The notes under the pieces are model-generated. The model ran no database searches and was not told the origin of the DNA. It saw nothing but the letters and a program-made list of their open reading frames with translations. The translations under genes and the position numbers were made by a program. A stretch of 64,000 bases of DNA from Bin52 sp965213935 (GTDB lineage Bacteria; Pseudomonadota; Alphaproteobacteria; Thalassobaculales; Thalassobaculaceae), in NCBI GenBank assembly GCA_965213935.1, contig CBDCAO010000008.1:53005-117004 (forward strand), written 5' to 3'. Below, one piece after another: positions 46,966-55,725 of this stretch; within the stretch, counting starts at the first letter, position 1, and each line of letters begins with the position of its first letter.

Positions 46966-47361
46966 TCAGGCGGGGAGGCTAGCGGGCGAGAGTGATCCCG
47001 TGATGCATACGCAGGTTCCGGCGATCCGGCGATCCGGCGATCCGGCGATCCGGCGATCCGGCGATCCGGCGATCCGGCGATCCGGCGATCCGGCGATCCG
47101 GCGATCCGGCGATCCGGCGATCCGGCGATCCGGCGATCCGGCGATCCGGCGATCCGGCGATCCGGCGATCCGGCGATCCGGCGATCCGGCGATCCGGCGA
47201 TCCGGCGATCCGGCGATCCGGCGATCCGGCATTATACCAAGGGGAATCCCCTCAACCCTTGTCAACCCATTCACGAAATAATTTTTCATGCACACGGCGG
47301 TGGCCGCAACCGCAGCACCCAGCGCGCGGATCGCATGTCGTCCTTCGTTGAAGATGGTCAT
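46966..47361 (-). CDS. Short ORF reading through the octanucleotide array (possible phase-variable leader)
   Basis: Begins MTIFNEGRHAIRALGAAVAA with GGAGAG 6 bases before the ATG, a convincing initiation site. It runs into the 8-bp array, where three units encode the 8-residue repeat DRRIAGSP, and then ends 17 residues later (GTCVCITGSLSPASLPA). With one more array unit, or two fewer, the frame would instead continue into the signal peptide and body of the surface protein. Whether it is translated is unproven; alternatively the array is untranslated leader. Confidence 0.4.
   Translation of the reverse strand: MTIFNEGRHAIRALGAAVAATAVCMKNYFVNGLTRVEGIPLGIMPDRRIAGSPDRRIAGSPDRRIAGSPDRRIAGSPDRRIAGSPDRRIAGSPDRRIAGSPDRRIAGSPDRRIAGTCVCITGSLSPASLPA
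47017..47230. repeat. Octanucleotide tandem array, about 26.75 copies of GATCCGGC
   Basis: A pure period of 8 holds from 47017 to 47230 (214 bases); the bases just outside (47016 and 47231) break it. Each unit contains GATC. On the minus strand the array is open in all three frames. Arrays of a unit not divisible by 3 at the 5' end of a surface-protein gene are the classic substrate for slipped-strand phase variation. Exact copy number may be wrong if assembled from short reads. Confidence 0.97.
47231..47265 (-). promoter_or_regulatory. Promoter-like boxes next to the array with a central palindrome
   Basis: On the minus strand TTGACA (complement of 47260-47265) and a perfect TATAAT (47231-47236) flank the palindrome GGGGAATCCCC (47241-47251). 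The spacer is 23 bases, longer than the usual 17, as at some regulator-dependent promoters. A start here would put the array at the very beginning of the transcript. Both boxes may be coincidental, as they also lie inside the short ORF. Confidence 0.35.
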
Positions 47362-47656
47362 CGCGATCTCTCCGAGCCTGTCGCCCGGCTTGCCGGTGCG
47401 CACAGTGCACAAATCTGCCGAGCGTCGCTATTTTTCCATTCGTACCGTATGCCGAACACGGAGCGAAAGCAAGTCAGCCGCGTGTTTGTAAAGTCAGCGC
47501 GCACTTGCATCCACACACGACGACGGCGATGCCCTTGCCGGTATCGGCCGCCACAGAGCCGCCGACCGCAGCACTGATACCGTGCATGATGAAGCAGGCC
47601 GCAGCGCCGTCACCATCGACCGAAATCCCCGCTGACAGTGGGCGCCCTCTCCGCCC

Positions 47657-47875
47657 TTATCGCGCGCCCAGCCTGTCCGCCTCCGCCGTCGTGGTCGCCC
47701 GGCGCTTTGCCGCCCACGCGTCCAGGTCCGACCTGCGATACCGCACCCGGTTGCCGAAGCGGTGAAAGGCGGGTCCGTCCCCGCTCACGCGATAGCCGTC
47801 CAGCGTGCGGTGCGAGAGGCCGAGATAGTCCGCCGCGCGCCGGGTGTCGAAGAAGCCGCTCTCGTCGTCGCCCAT
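47657..47875 (-). CDS. Excisionase/MerR-type HTH protein, copy 1
   Basis: 72 residues: FFDTRRAADYLGLSHRTLDG followed by GPAFHRFGNRVRYRRSDLDA. This is a helix-turn-helix_17 / AlpA-like winged helix seen in excisionases and small regulators. It is about 90% identical to copy 2 at 51937-52155 and also resembles the C-terminal domain of the tra operon regulator (38562-39302). It may bind DNA for excision or regulate the adjacent adhesin; neither is shown. Confidence 0.8.
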   Translation of the reverse strand: MGDDESGFFDTRRAADYLGLSHRTLDGYRVSGDGPAFHRFGNRVRYRRSDLDAWAAKRRATTTAEADRLGAR

Positions 47876-48110
47876 GCTGCCCGCCCGTTCGATTGCAGGA
47901 AAATGACGGTCCTACCGCGCCGCCGCCCTCTCCCCGACCATTCGAGGTCATGCCGGGAGACGTCGCTCCCGCTGGCCGTAACGCGTTCCGACGCAACCAA
48001 GGTAAGCCCGGTCGCCGAGGCTTTCAAAGCCGACGGTCAGGGGAAATCCTGCATTGGCCCGCCATTCGGCCCCATGTGCACGCTCCCGCGCGACGGCGCC
48101 GTCACCGGCC
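47657..48110. repeat. Duplicated HTH module, copy 1
   Basis: The HTH gene and about 235 bases upstream of it match 51937-52378 in the same orientation, with drift. Shared landmarks outside the gene include TTTCAAAGC and AGGGGAAATCC near 48025-48050 (52300-52325 in copy 2) and GCGACGGCGCC at 48094 and nearby in copy 2. Confidence 0.7.
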
Positions 48111-48290
48111 CGCACTACATACCCGGATCCATTCATGCAGATTCCGTCGAAGCAGTGCCGTGCAGCCCGGAGGCCCAGGTGACAGCGACGACAGGCAGCC
48201 TCAGCCGCGCTGCCCCGCCGAAGACCGTCGAGGCCCTATCGTGCGGGCCTACGTGACGTATGTCGTCAGCATGTGCTCTCGTGAATGCGC

Positions 48291-48467
48291 CGATTCGCCA
48301 CGCGCGCGATCGCGTGCGCAGACCGGCCGTGGACATCGGCTCCCTCGCGCACGGGAATCCGTATATGGCGAGCCGCAGGATTGCTCCGACGACAGCGCTG
48401 CGGGCCAGTGCGCGCGGCTGATGCGCCATCTGCTACCCGGCCGCTTTCGGCGGCTGCCGGTTCAGCG
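48291..48467. repeat. Diverged repeat segment X, copy 1
   Basis: About 175 bases resembling 51360-51540 at roughly 80% by eye, same strand. Shared strings include GGCGAGCCGCAG, ATTGCTCCGACGAC, GGGCCAGTGCGCGCGG and GCCGCTTTCG. Conserved text appears in several frames, so coding cannot be decided; it may be a REP-like or regulatory sequence. The rest of 48111-48727 shows nothing I can support. Confidence 0.65.
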
Positions 48468-48727
48468 CGCGGCTTGTGCACGGTGATCGCCGGGGGGCTT
48501 CGATGCATCGCGATCTGACACCGCAAACCACCCTGAACGTTGGTCGCCAATTGGCCGCGCATCGGCGAGCCGCGACTCCGCACGCGAATTACGCGGCGCG
48601 AACCGCGTCTTCAACAGCTTTCCGACACGGTTGTCTCCGCTCGTATGGGCAGCGCTTGGCGAAGCCCCTCGACAACCTCCGGCGCTTCGTTGAACATCGA
48701 CGCCGAACACCGGTATGGAGAGGACCC

Positions 48728-49003
48728 ATGACCCGATCGGAGTTGTGTGCCCGCGTTGCAGCCCCCTCGTCGCTTTCGAAGACCGAGGCCGCCGCGGCAC
48801 TCGGCGCTCTGACGTCCACCATTGCCGACGCGCTTGCCGAGGTCGAGACCGTCACCTTCGCCGGCTTCGGGAAGTTCGAGGCAAGGAGCCGCGCACTTCG
48901 CCAGGGGCGCAATCCTCGCACCGGCGCGCCCGTCGATGTCCCCGCCGCCCAGGTGCCGTTCTTTAAGGCGGCAAAGGCACTCCGCGACACACTCAACCCT
49001 TAG
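48728..49003 (+). CDS. HU/IHF-family DNA-binding protein
   Basis: 91 residues from MTRSELCARVAAPSSLSKTE, with GAGAGGA upstream. LSKTEAAAALGALTSTIADA forms the helical base and VTFAGFGKFEARSRALRQGR followed by NPRTGAPVDVPAAQVPFFKA is the HU beta-arm signature, including the FGxFxxxxR and GRNPxTG motifs. HU proteins bend DNA and take part in recombination and gene control. It precedes the DctP-hydrolase gene by 180 bases in the same direction. Confidence 0.93.
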   Translation: MTRSELCARVAAPSSLSKTEAAAALGALTSTIADALAEVETVTFAGFGKFEARSRALRQGRNPRTGAPVDVPAAQVPFFKAAKALRDTLNP

Positions 49004-49183
49004 CGAGCCGAGTCCGATGGACAACTATCCGGATCTTGTCCCGGCAGCGTGGACGCGACACAGCAACGCCTTCGCCACGGCGCCGCGCCGACACGCGACC
49101 GCCCCAATGCGGGAATGTCCAACGCGAGACAGAGCCACATTCGGGGCAGAAACCACGTCGGCCCACTATTGAGGCACCTCCCA

Positions 49184-51217
49184 ATGAGATCTCCCATAGC
49201 CGCCGTGAGATACACTTCCAAAGTCCTTGTGCTCTTCACGATGTTACTTACGTGCAGCATTACAACAGCTTATGGACAAACTCTACGCCTAATGGTTCCC
49301 GACGTCCCAGATAGTGCAACACAAACATATATAGATGCCTTCCTTTCTTCAGATCTGTTGTCTGAGCAGGACATCTCCGCCGAAATCACTACTTATCGTC
49401 AACTTTCTACGCCACGTGAAGCCCTCAATGATTTGATGAACGGCACTGTGGATCTAGCCATCCTCTCTTCATCTCTTTTTGCCCCTTCGTTTCAAGACGC
49501 AGATTTGAAAGGCACGGCCCTCATTTCTCAACCAGGAACCGTGCAATCGCTTGAACAGAAATTCCTCCTGGAAGATTCCGTTGTAGGTGACATAGTAGCA
49601 ATGGAACTTGGAATGTTAGGTATAGTATTTCTTTCCTTTGTTGACTCACTCCCTACCTCCTTGGCTACCATGCAACGGATATCCGGCGATGCCAATATTC
49701 GTGGCATACGATTTGCGACTATTGACCCGCGCTCTCCGTCTATTCTTGCACACGCGGACGCCGTGCCCATCACGATTGCAGCCGCAGAGATTCAGACAGC
49801 ATTAAGAACGGGAGATATCGAAGGCGCTGAACTAATTGTTGACCAATCCGCGGAACAGAGATTGCAGTCATTCCACGGCGGCACGTTGCTGGCCAATTTC
49901 CACCAGAAGAGCGCGTACCTACTGGCAAACGTTGATTCATGGCGAAACTTGAGCGAGGCCCAACGATACGCTATTCAGACATCTGCTCTAGTCGCACAGC
50001 GCGCATCACGCGAAGCTGTACAACATAACTCAAGCGAATTATCGAACTACGCTCGAAGCCTTCAAATGGAGTATGTAAGTATTCCCGATTCTAGACTGGC
50101 AATTACGTTTCGTGATGCTGCTATATCCGCATGGAAAGAGGCATTCCCGACAGTCGAAAACGAGGGAGTTCTGCTCCTCGAACATCAGTCGCTCAATACA
50201 GCCTCTACAGACCAGTTGCCCGATAGCGCTCCAACAGGTAGCGTGCCCGCATGTCAAGATGTATCGACTCCGGACATCTACTTTGTTTCGACTAGAAGTC
50301 TTGAAAACCATGACAATTTGCGCTGGAAATTTGGAATTGAGCAAGATGAAAACGTCGAGTTGCACTGCGGAAAGTTGGATTATCAAACGAATCCAGATAG
50401 GTCATTTGGAAGACCGTTTGTCGGTCAGATATCACTCGCGGGAGGTGAATTAATTTCCGGTATACAAGACTGTGTTTCGCTGTTTACAGAGGCAGCGGAG
50501 AACCACGGGCGTCGGCTTACCTTCTTTGTTCACGGATACAACAACACCTTTTCGACATCCATAAGCCAAGTAGTCAGTATCGCAGAAGACCTGAAGCTAC
50601 GTGACCCTATTGTGTTGTGGGCGTGGCCATCCGAAGGGACAAAGAGCGGCTATGTTCGTGATATTGCTGCAGTGGAGTTCAACAGGATTTACGTTCGTGA
50701 AGTTATTAAAGAAGTAAAGAACAAGAATAGGCAATTGGATATTTCGTTGCTGACACACAGTATGGGCGGAAGTGTTGGTATTGATTTTTTCGGCATTTTT
50801 TTTGAGCATGAGATGAAAATTGCGAACACGGTCTTCGTTGCTGTGGACATTCCGCAGCCTAGATTTAAGCAGGGTCTAAAGTATCATGGTAACGCGAGTT
50901 CGCTTACTAGTTTGTACACAAATGCCAACGATCGTGCGCTATATGCCTCCCGTTTTGTGACTCGTCTTCCACCAGCTGGATTAGCAGGCGATGCGCTTCT
51001 TGTTGTGGCGGATCTCGACACCATCGATGTATCGGCAGTTGATGCAGAATTTTTCGAGATCAATCATTCACACGCGTTTGATGTTCCGATGGTAGCTGCG
51101 GATGCGAGCCATTTACTATGTAACCGGGTGGCCGCGGCAAGGAGGCCGGGTCTAACGAAGAAATGGACTACAGAAGCGTTACCGTATTATACGATTGACG
51201 ATGCGGGAAGCAATTGA
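49184..51217 (+). CDS. Secreted fusion: TRAP-type (DctP) binding protein plus DUF900 alpha/beta hydrolase
   Basis: 677 residues from ATG 49184, the start that gives a clean signal peptide (residues 1-32, KVLVLFTMLLTCSITTAYG). Residues 33-325 resemble DctP substrate-binding proteins: LMNGTVDLAILSSSLFAP, then KSAYLLANVDSWRNLSEAQR. Residues 360-677 are a DUF900-type hydrolase: FFVHGYNNTF near 446 (oxyanion), LTHSMGGSVG near 523 with the nucleophile Ser, and a late HSHAFDVP that may supply the His. The sequence is strikingly AT-rich next to its neighbours, indicating transfer. Usual DctP proteins (about 330 aa) stand alone and serve TRAP transporters; no transporter genes are nearby. Confidence 0.75.
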   Translation: MRSPIAAVRYTSKVLVLFTMLLTCSITTAYGQTLRLMVPDVPDSATQTYIDAFLSSDLLSEQDISAEITTYRQLSTPREALNDLMNGTVDLAILSSSLFAPSFQDADLKGTALISQPGTVQSLEQKFLLEDSVVGDIVAMELGMLGIVFLSFVDSLPTSLATMQRISGDANIRGIRFATIDPRSPSILAHADAVPITIAAAEIQTALRTGDIEGAELIVDQSAEQRLQSFHGGTLLANFHQKSAYLLANVDSWRNLSEAQRYAIQTSALVAQRASREAVQHNSSELSNYARSLQMEYVSIPDSRLAITFRDAAISAWKEAFPTVENEGVLLLEHQSLNTASTDQLPDSAPTGSVPACQDVSTPDIYFVSTRSLENHDNLRWKFGIEQDENVELHCGKLDYQTNPDRSFGRPFVGQISLAGGELISGIQDCVSLFTEAAENHGRRLTFFVHGYNNTFSTSISQVVSIAEDLKLRDPIVLWAWPSEGTKSGYVRDIAAVEFNRIYVREVIKEVKNKNRQLDISLLTHSMGGSVGIDFFGIFFEHEMKIANTVFVAVDIPQPRFKQGLKYHGNASSLTSLYTNANDRALYASRFVTRLPPAGLAGDALLVVADLDTIDVSAVDAEFFEINHSHAFDVPMVAADASHLLCNRVAAARRPGLTKKWTTEALPYYTIDDAGSN

Positions 51218-51359
51218 CCGTCTGACGCTAGGTATGGCGTTAAAACGCCGACTGGGGAGTTGCGCCCGTAGGGAAGGGTGCTTCCAACCCTTGAGAGTCG
51301 TAAGCAATTGCGTACACGGATCGGAGTGTTTACGCCTAGGAGGAATTGGGGGTAAATCT

Positions 51360-51540
51360 TGCTATTCGTCACACGCGCGAGCGCGCGCTCAAGCCAATTG
51401 GCGACATCGGCTCCGTCGCGTGCGGGATTCCTTATACGGCGAGCCGCAGAATTGCTCCGACGACTCCGCTGGGGGCCAGTGCGCGCGGCCAACGCACCAC
51501 CTGCTACCGAGCCGCTTTCGACGGCTGCCGGTCAAGCGTC
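51360..51540. repeat. Diverged repeat segment X, copy 2
   Basis: Partner of 48291-48467, same strand. Together with the HTH module copies it brackets the HU-like gene and the AT-rich fusion gene, but in swapped order (HTH-X on the left, X-HTH on the right). Bases 51541-51936 hold no gene I can support; a minus-strand frame there has no start codon. Confidence 0.65.
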
Positions 51541-51936
51541 GCTGGCCGCGGCAAGTCGTGGCCAGTGGGTTTGCGTAGCGGTGGCTTTCCCAGGGTCTCT
51601 GACATCCATACGGCACTGCTCCTCCGCTTTGCTGCGGACGCCGTCTCCCGAATCCAGCGGAAACCCCGGACTGTTAAAGGCTTGCGGCGCGGAGTTGCTG
51701 ACCTTCATGCGGGCTTGATCCGAATGAGAAGAGTCGCCGCATGGGCACAAACAGCTTCCGGGCTACGGCCTGGAACAATGAAGGTTGGCGCGCCACGGGC
51801 GCCGGGTACGGCCTGGAGATAGCGGCCGAGGATCGCGAGGTGCAATTTGATCGCTGCTGGCACACGGTCACGCTGCGACTTGTCGGAGACCGGACGAGTC
51901 GCGTTGGTCAAGGCGGCAACTGCTTTGTTGACATCC

Positions 51937-52155
51937 TCATGCGGATGCGATTCTGTCGGCCTCCGCCGTCGTGGTGGCGCGACGCTTCGCCGCCCACTCA
52001 TCCAGATCCGACCCGCGATAGCGCACCCGATTCCCGAAGCGGTGGAAGGCGGGCCCGGCGCCGCTCACCCGGTAGCCGTCCAGCGTGCGGGGCGAGAGGC
52101 CGAGATAGTCCGCCGCACGCCTTGTGTCGAAGAAGCCGCTCTCGTCGTTGCCCAT
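51937..52155 (-). CDS. Excisionase/MerR-type HTH protein, copy 2
   Basis: 72 residues with FFDTRRAADYLGLSPRTLDG and GPAFHRFGNRVRYRGSDLDE. Differs from copy 1 mainly at the C-terminus (ADRIASA versus ADRLGAR). The reading frame is preserved in both copies while flanking DNA has drifted, which suggests both have been under selection as proteins. Confidence 0.8.
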   Translation of the reverse strand: MGNDESGFFDTRRAADYLGLSPRTLDGYRVSGAGPAFHRFGNRVRYRGSDLDEWAAKRRATTTAEADRIASA

Positions 52156-52378
52156 GCTGCCCCCCTTCGATTGCCGGATGTGCCGGATCTGCCGCGCCGA
52201 CGGCCATGCCGACTGCCTCAGGCTGTGCCAAGAGACGCCGCTCCTGCCGGCTGCAACGCGCCCCGGCGCAGCGAATGTAGGTGGGGCCGCTCAGGTTTTC
52301 AAAGCGCACGGTTAGGGGAAATCCGGCAACGCTCCGTCGTTCGGGCCAATGCGCGCGCTCCAACGCGACGGCGCCGAC
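51937..52378. repeat. Duplicated HTH module, copy 2
   Basis: Matches 47657-48110 in the same orientation. Similarity covers the HTH gene and its upstream region to about 52378, then fades. Confidence 0.7.
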
Positions 52379-52544
52379 CCTGGCCGCTCGGACATCGTCG
52401 TCAACGCCCTGGAGTCCTTCATCCGCGTCCGGGACGGCTCCGACCCAGGTCAGTGCGCCGCCAAACTTTGGGAAATCCTGCATCCGGGAGGCATGCGGGT
52501 TCGCCGCAGCGCGCGGTTTGGGATTCGGATCGCTCTCTGGATGC

Positions 52545-52655
52545 TTACGGAGCTGGAATCGGCCCAGAGGGAATGTCGAAAAAATGACAGTATAATGGCA
52601 ACTTACGGACTTTCTGAGCGTTTTCTACGATATGTGTGTCGAGCAGCGCCTTCAT
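52545..52655 (-). pseudogene. Truncated VapC-like PIN toxin fragment
   Basis: Starts MKALLDTHI, the invariant start of PIN-domain toxins with the first catalytic Asp, in an ATGA overlap with the antitoxin gene. After 9 residues it turns into unrelated sequence (VENAQKVRKLPLYCHFF) and stops at 36 residues. The rest of the toxin has been replaced, so it is inactive. Confidence 0.65.
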
Positions 52656-52891
52656 CGCTTCAGACTGTCCCAGTGGTCTTCCGGGAGCACCGGCCCTACG
52701 ACGTCGCCGACGATGGTGACCGTTCCCTCCAATTCGGCCTGGGGATAGAGGGTTCCTTCGCCGGTGACCGGCGACAATTGGGCGACCGGCCGGCCGCGCT
52801 TCAGAATCACCAACCGTTCGCCGGTCTCGTTCACGCGGTCCAGAATGGCAAGGCACCTCGCCTTGAAATCGGATGCATTGATCGTATCCAT
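52652..52891 (-). CDS. Phd/YefM-family antitoxin
   Basis: 79 residues: MDTINASDFKARCLAILDRV, then GERLVILKRGRPVAQLSPV, the standard Phd/YefM DNA-binding fold, followed by a toxin-binding tail ending WDSLKR. It is paired with a PIN toxin gene of which only the first codons remain, so it is an orphan antitoxin. It could still repress its own promoter or give immunity to related toxins. Confidence 0.88.
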   Translation of the reverse strand: MDTINASDFKARCLAILDRVNETGERLVILKRGRPVAQLSPVTGEGTLYPQAELEGTVTIVGDVVGPVLPEDHWDSLKR

Positions 52892-53007
52892 ATGACCAGT
52901 TTTCCTGACCGGTCACATCATGTCAAGGTCGGCGCGCCGGTGCTGAGGCTCCTGCAATGCACGGCGCCTTGCCCACCGCCCACCAACCACCAACGCGGGA
53001 CCGATTC

Positions 53008-54420
53008 TCATATGGGGACAATTTCGAGGCTCTTCGAGCCGTGGTGATCTTGCCAGTACGGGCCGAGGATTTTCCATGCTGCTTCGAAGCGGTCTGACAT
53101 CACCAATGCCCGCAGCCCGAGGATTGCTTCGCCGCCTGACGGGCTCCAGGTCATGCCCGATCCCTTGAGCCGCTGCGTGACAAGAAGCTTGTTCGTAGCC
53201 GCCATGATTTCGCTGCCGACCATGAGGTTCTCGGCCCTGTATGCGGCGTAGTCCATGCGTTCGCGATTGTTGAAGAAATATCCGACGATGCCGGAAACCG
53301 AGGGCGCGTGGCGCCGAGCCACGTAGCGCAGCGACGCGATCATCCGGTCGACGCCCCGAGGTCCGGTGAGCAAGATTCGGCGAAGGTCGCGCCAGCGCTG
53401 CCGTCCGCGCTCGCTGTCCTTGCGGCAGGCTTGGTCCACGGCCTTCTTCAGGCTTTCGTCCGCATGCTGGAAGAAGTCGAGTACCCGGTCAGCCCCCGGG
53501 GAGGCGCTTTCCAGGAATCACCAGGTGTCATGCGCGACGTTCGCGATTGTCACGAGGCGAAGGTCCGGGCGCTTCGCCAGAAGCGCGTCCACCTCTTCCA
53601 CCACGAGTTCCGTCTGACGGCGCTTGTTCCGCTCCGGCATGCGGCCACGGCGGATCGTGCGGAGATGCTCCCCCTCGCCGGTTCCGAGGGAGGTCGTAGC
53701 GCAGGCCGCCTCCCGCCATTCGACGCCGTTTTCATCCTTTTCCATGGGTTTCCGCCAGCATCGGCACCATGACGCCGTCGAACTGGATGCTGGCGAGAAC
53801 CGCTGCGTCCGGAACCTCCTCCCGCTCGCGGATCCATGCAAGGACGTCCTGCGCGATCTCCTCCCGTCGCCGCCCGGCCGCCTCGTAGAGGCGCACCAGG
53901 CTCGCGACGCTCGGACACATCCCGCCTTGCTGACGGAAAGTGGGACACACTCCCGCGGCGGCGGCAGGGCCAGCCGGTGCAGCACGGTGCGGGCCGTGCG
54001 CGGCGTCAAGAAGTTCTCGTTCAGCCCAGCGCGACGGTCCGCGGGAAACAGCGACGCGCGTGCCTTTCGCCGGTTGCGGGAACGCTCGTAACCGATCGTT
54101 CCGAAGGACGTCATCGCCCGCTTGCGCGAGACGTCCTCACGTCGGTACGTCTCGCCGTCATGGATGAAACTGGCCGCGCCGTTGTCGGAGCGACTCGAAG
54201 GCGGCGCGCATGATCGCCGCCGACAGCCGGTTGCCGGCATCGGCAACGCCGTTCTCAAGGGTCTCGGAGGATCCGTGCCGGGAAAAGGCTTCCAGACGCT
54301 CGCGCGTTCCCGCCATGTTGGCCACGAAGTCTTCGGACAGTTGTCCCGGAAAGAGATGGCCGAGTTCCTCGCGCAAGGCAACAAGATGGCTCTCGCCAAG
54401 GCCGGAAAATCAGGGTCCAT
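53008..54420 (-). pseudogene. Decayed ISKra4-family transposase
   Basis: Pieces in order along the minus strand occur in alternating frames: SGLGESHLVALREELGHLFP and SAAIMRAAFESL (near 54376-54158), FIHDGETYRREDVSRKR (54180), IQFDGVMVPMLAETHGKG (about 53770), RQTELVVEEVDALLAKRPDL, and finally MDYAAYRAENLMVGSEIMAA with RLKGSGMTWSPSGGEAILGL (53008-53439). The last part is the diagnostic ISKra4 C-terminus. There are at least two frameshifts, and an in-frame TGA follows HDTW where the family continues WRFLE. IS ends were not identified. Confidence 0.85.
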
Positions 54421-55725
54421 CCTTTCGTGATACGCCGGAAAACGCCCGACTTGAACGTCGGCGAGACGGTCCGAAAGTGGCGGTATCAGGACAAGATAGA
54501 GCCGATTAACAGCATTGTGAGACCATGCTGTACTCACACCTGATACATAACAGGAACAAACTGCCCCATGTCAGAAACGCCCCACCAACGCCGCGATCCC
54601 GACAGCGATTCTCCTCGCCACCGGGCCGGCGCCGGGTGATGATTCCGCAATGCCAGATTCGTCCGGCCTCCCGTCGTCATTTTGCCCACCGCGACCCTGG
54701 GCTCCCCGGTTATCAGGTCCACATGCCCGACCGTCCGTCGCACGGCCATTGCATCATGTGCCGGTGTCCCGAACGCATCCTCGCTGCCCCGCCCGGCTGC
54801 GCAATCCGGTGATGCCTTCTTCAACGACCGCGGCGCCGTGCCACGATGCACGCCCGGTTCCCTGCCCCCATCCAGGACACGACCCTGCCTGAAGCCGACC
54901 TGGTGGGAACCTGCCTCGACGGGATCAAGGGCGTCGACGACTTCCTTTCCAGATTCGAAATGACTGTGCGCGGTCTCGAACAACGGTTCAGGGGCGCCTG
55001 GACGGTCTCGACGATCGCCTGCGGGCCGTGGAGGCCGGCCAGACCGAAATCGAGGCCCAGCGCGTGCCCTGGTGCGCGACGACGTTCTGGGCCGAAACCT
55101 CCAGTCGTCGCAGGCGGGTGGCGAGCACGTGCCCGGCGACTGATCTGACGCCGAACGGTTTCGCCAAGGACCATTCATTTCTGCCGGTTCCAGGCAACAG
55201 CCAAACGTGGCGGTACGCCGTTGCTCACGTCGCTGCGCCGTTTACTCCGGGCGACTTACGAAAAACCACGCCCCGGCCGGGAACGGCGCGGGTTCCGGTT
55301 TCAGCCGATCGAGGCCGGAACGCCAGAGTCTACCAGGCCGACGGGGAGGGCCCGAAGCGCTGTGAACCGCCACGTGGCTTGACGGTGAACCCGGTTCTGC
55401 CGGGTACGGCATGTGGGGGAGCGCTTTCTGACTCGGTGCATTCCGAGGTCTCCGCCGAGGGTCGTGCGAGAAGCGCTCCGGGGGAGTTCTCCGATCGGAC
55501 GTCAACCCCCGATCAGAGTTGTTTACTGTCTTGCGCGGCATCACTGTGTTGTCACCGGAACTGTGCGCGCCGTCACGTCCCGTCGTGCCTGGCGATTCCT
55601 GACCCGCGTCGACGGGGATCCCGGCGCGCGGGCACTGGCATTTCCTTACCGATTTGACGGTGTTTCCTTCACGCGTGGCGCCTTGCGCGGCGACAGGCGG
55701 TGCCTGCGGGCGGGCTCCGGCTCGG
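54421..55725. other. 1.3-kb stretch between two insertion sequences with no supportable gene
   Basis: Several medium frames are open, but none has both a start signal and a recognisable product. A plus-strand segment near 54900-55070 reads like a broken coiled-coil protein (FLSRFEMTVRGLEQRF in one frame, RLDGLDDRLRAVEAGQTEIE in the next), suggesting a decayed gene. The remainder probably includes IS flanks. Confidence 0.45.

Noticed and set aside
47017..47230. CRISPR array
   Set aside because: A pure 8-bp tandem repeat without spacers is a simple-sequence repeat, not a CRISPR.
51705..52001. Minus-strand open frame after HTH copy 2 that looks protein-like (HLAILGRYLQAV)
   Set aside because: The only ATG lies inside the HTH gene in another frame and there is no ribosome binding site; could be a decayed gene but cannot be supported.
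54846..55657. Plus-strand frames between the two insertion sequences
   Set aside because: Only short coiled-coil-like pieces in alternating frames; no family recognised and no intact gene.
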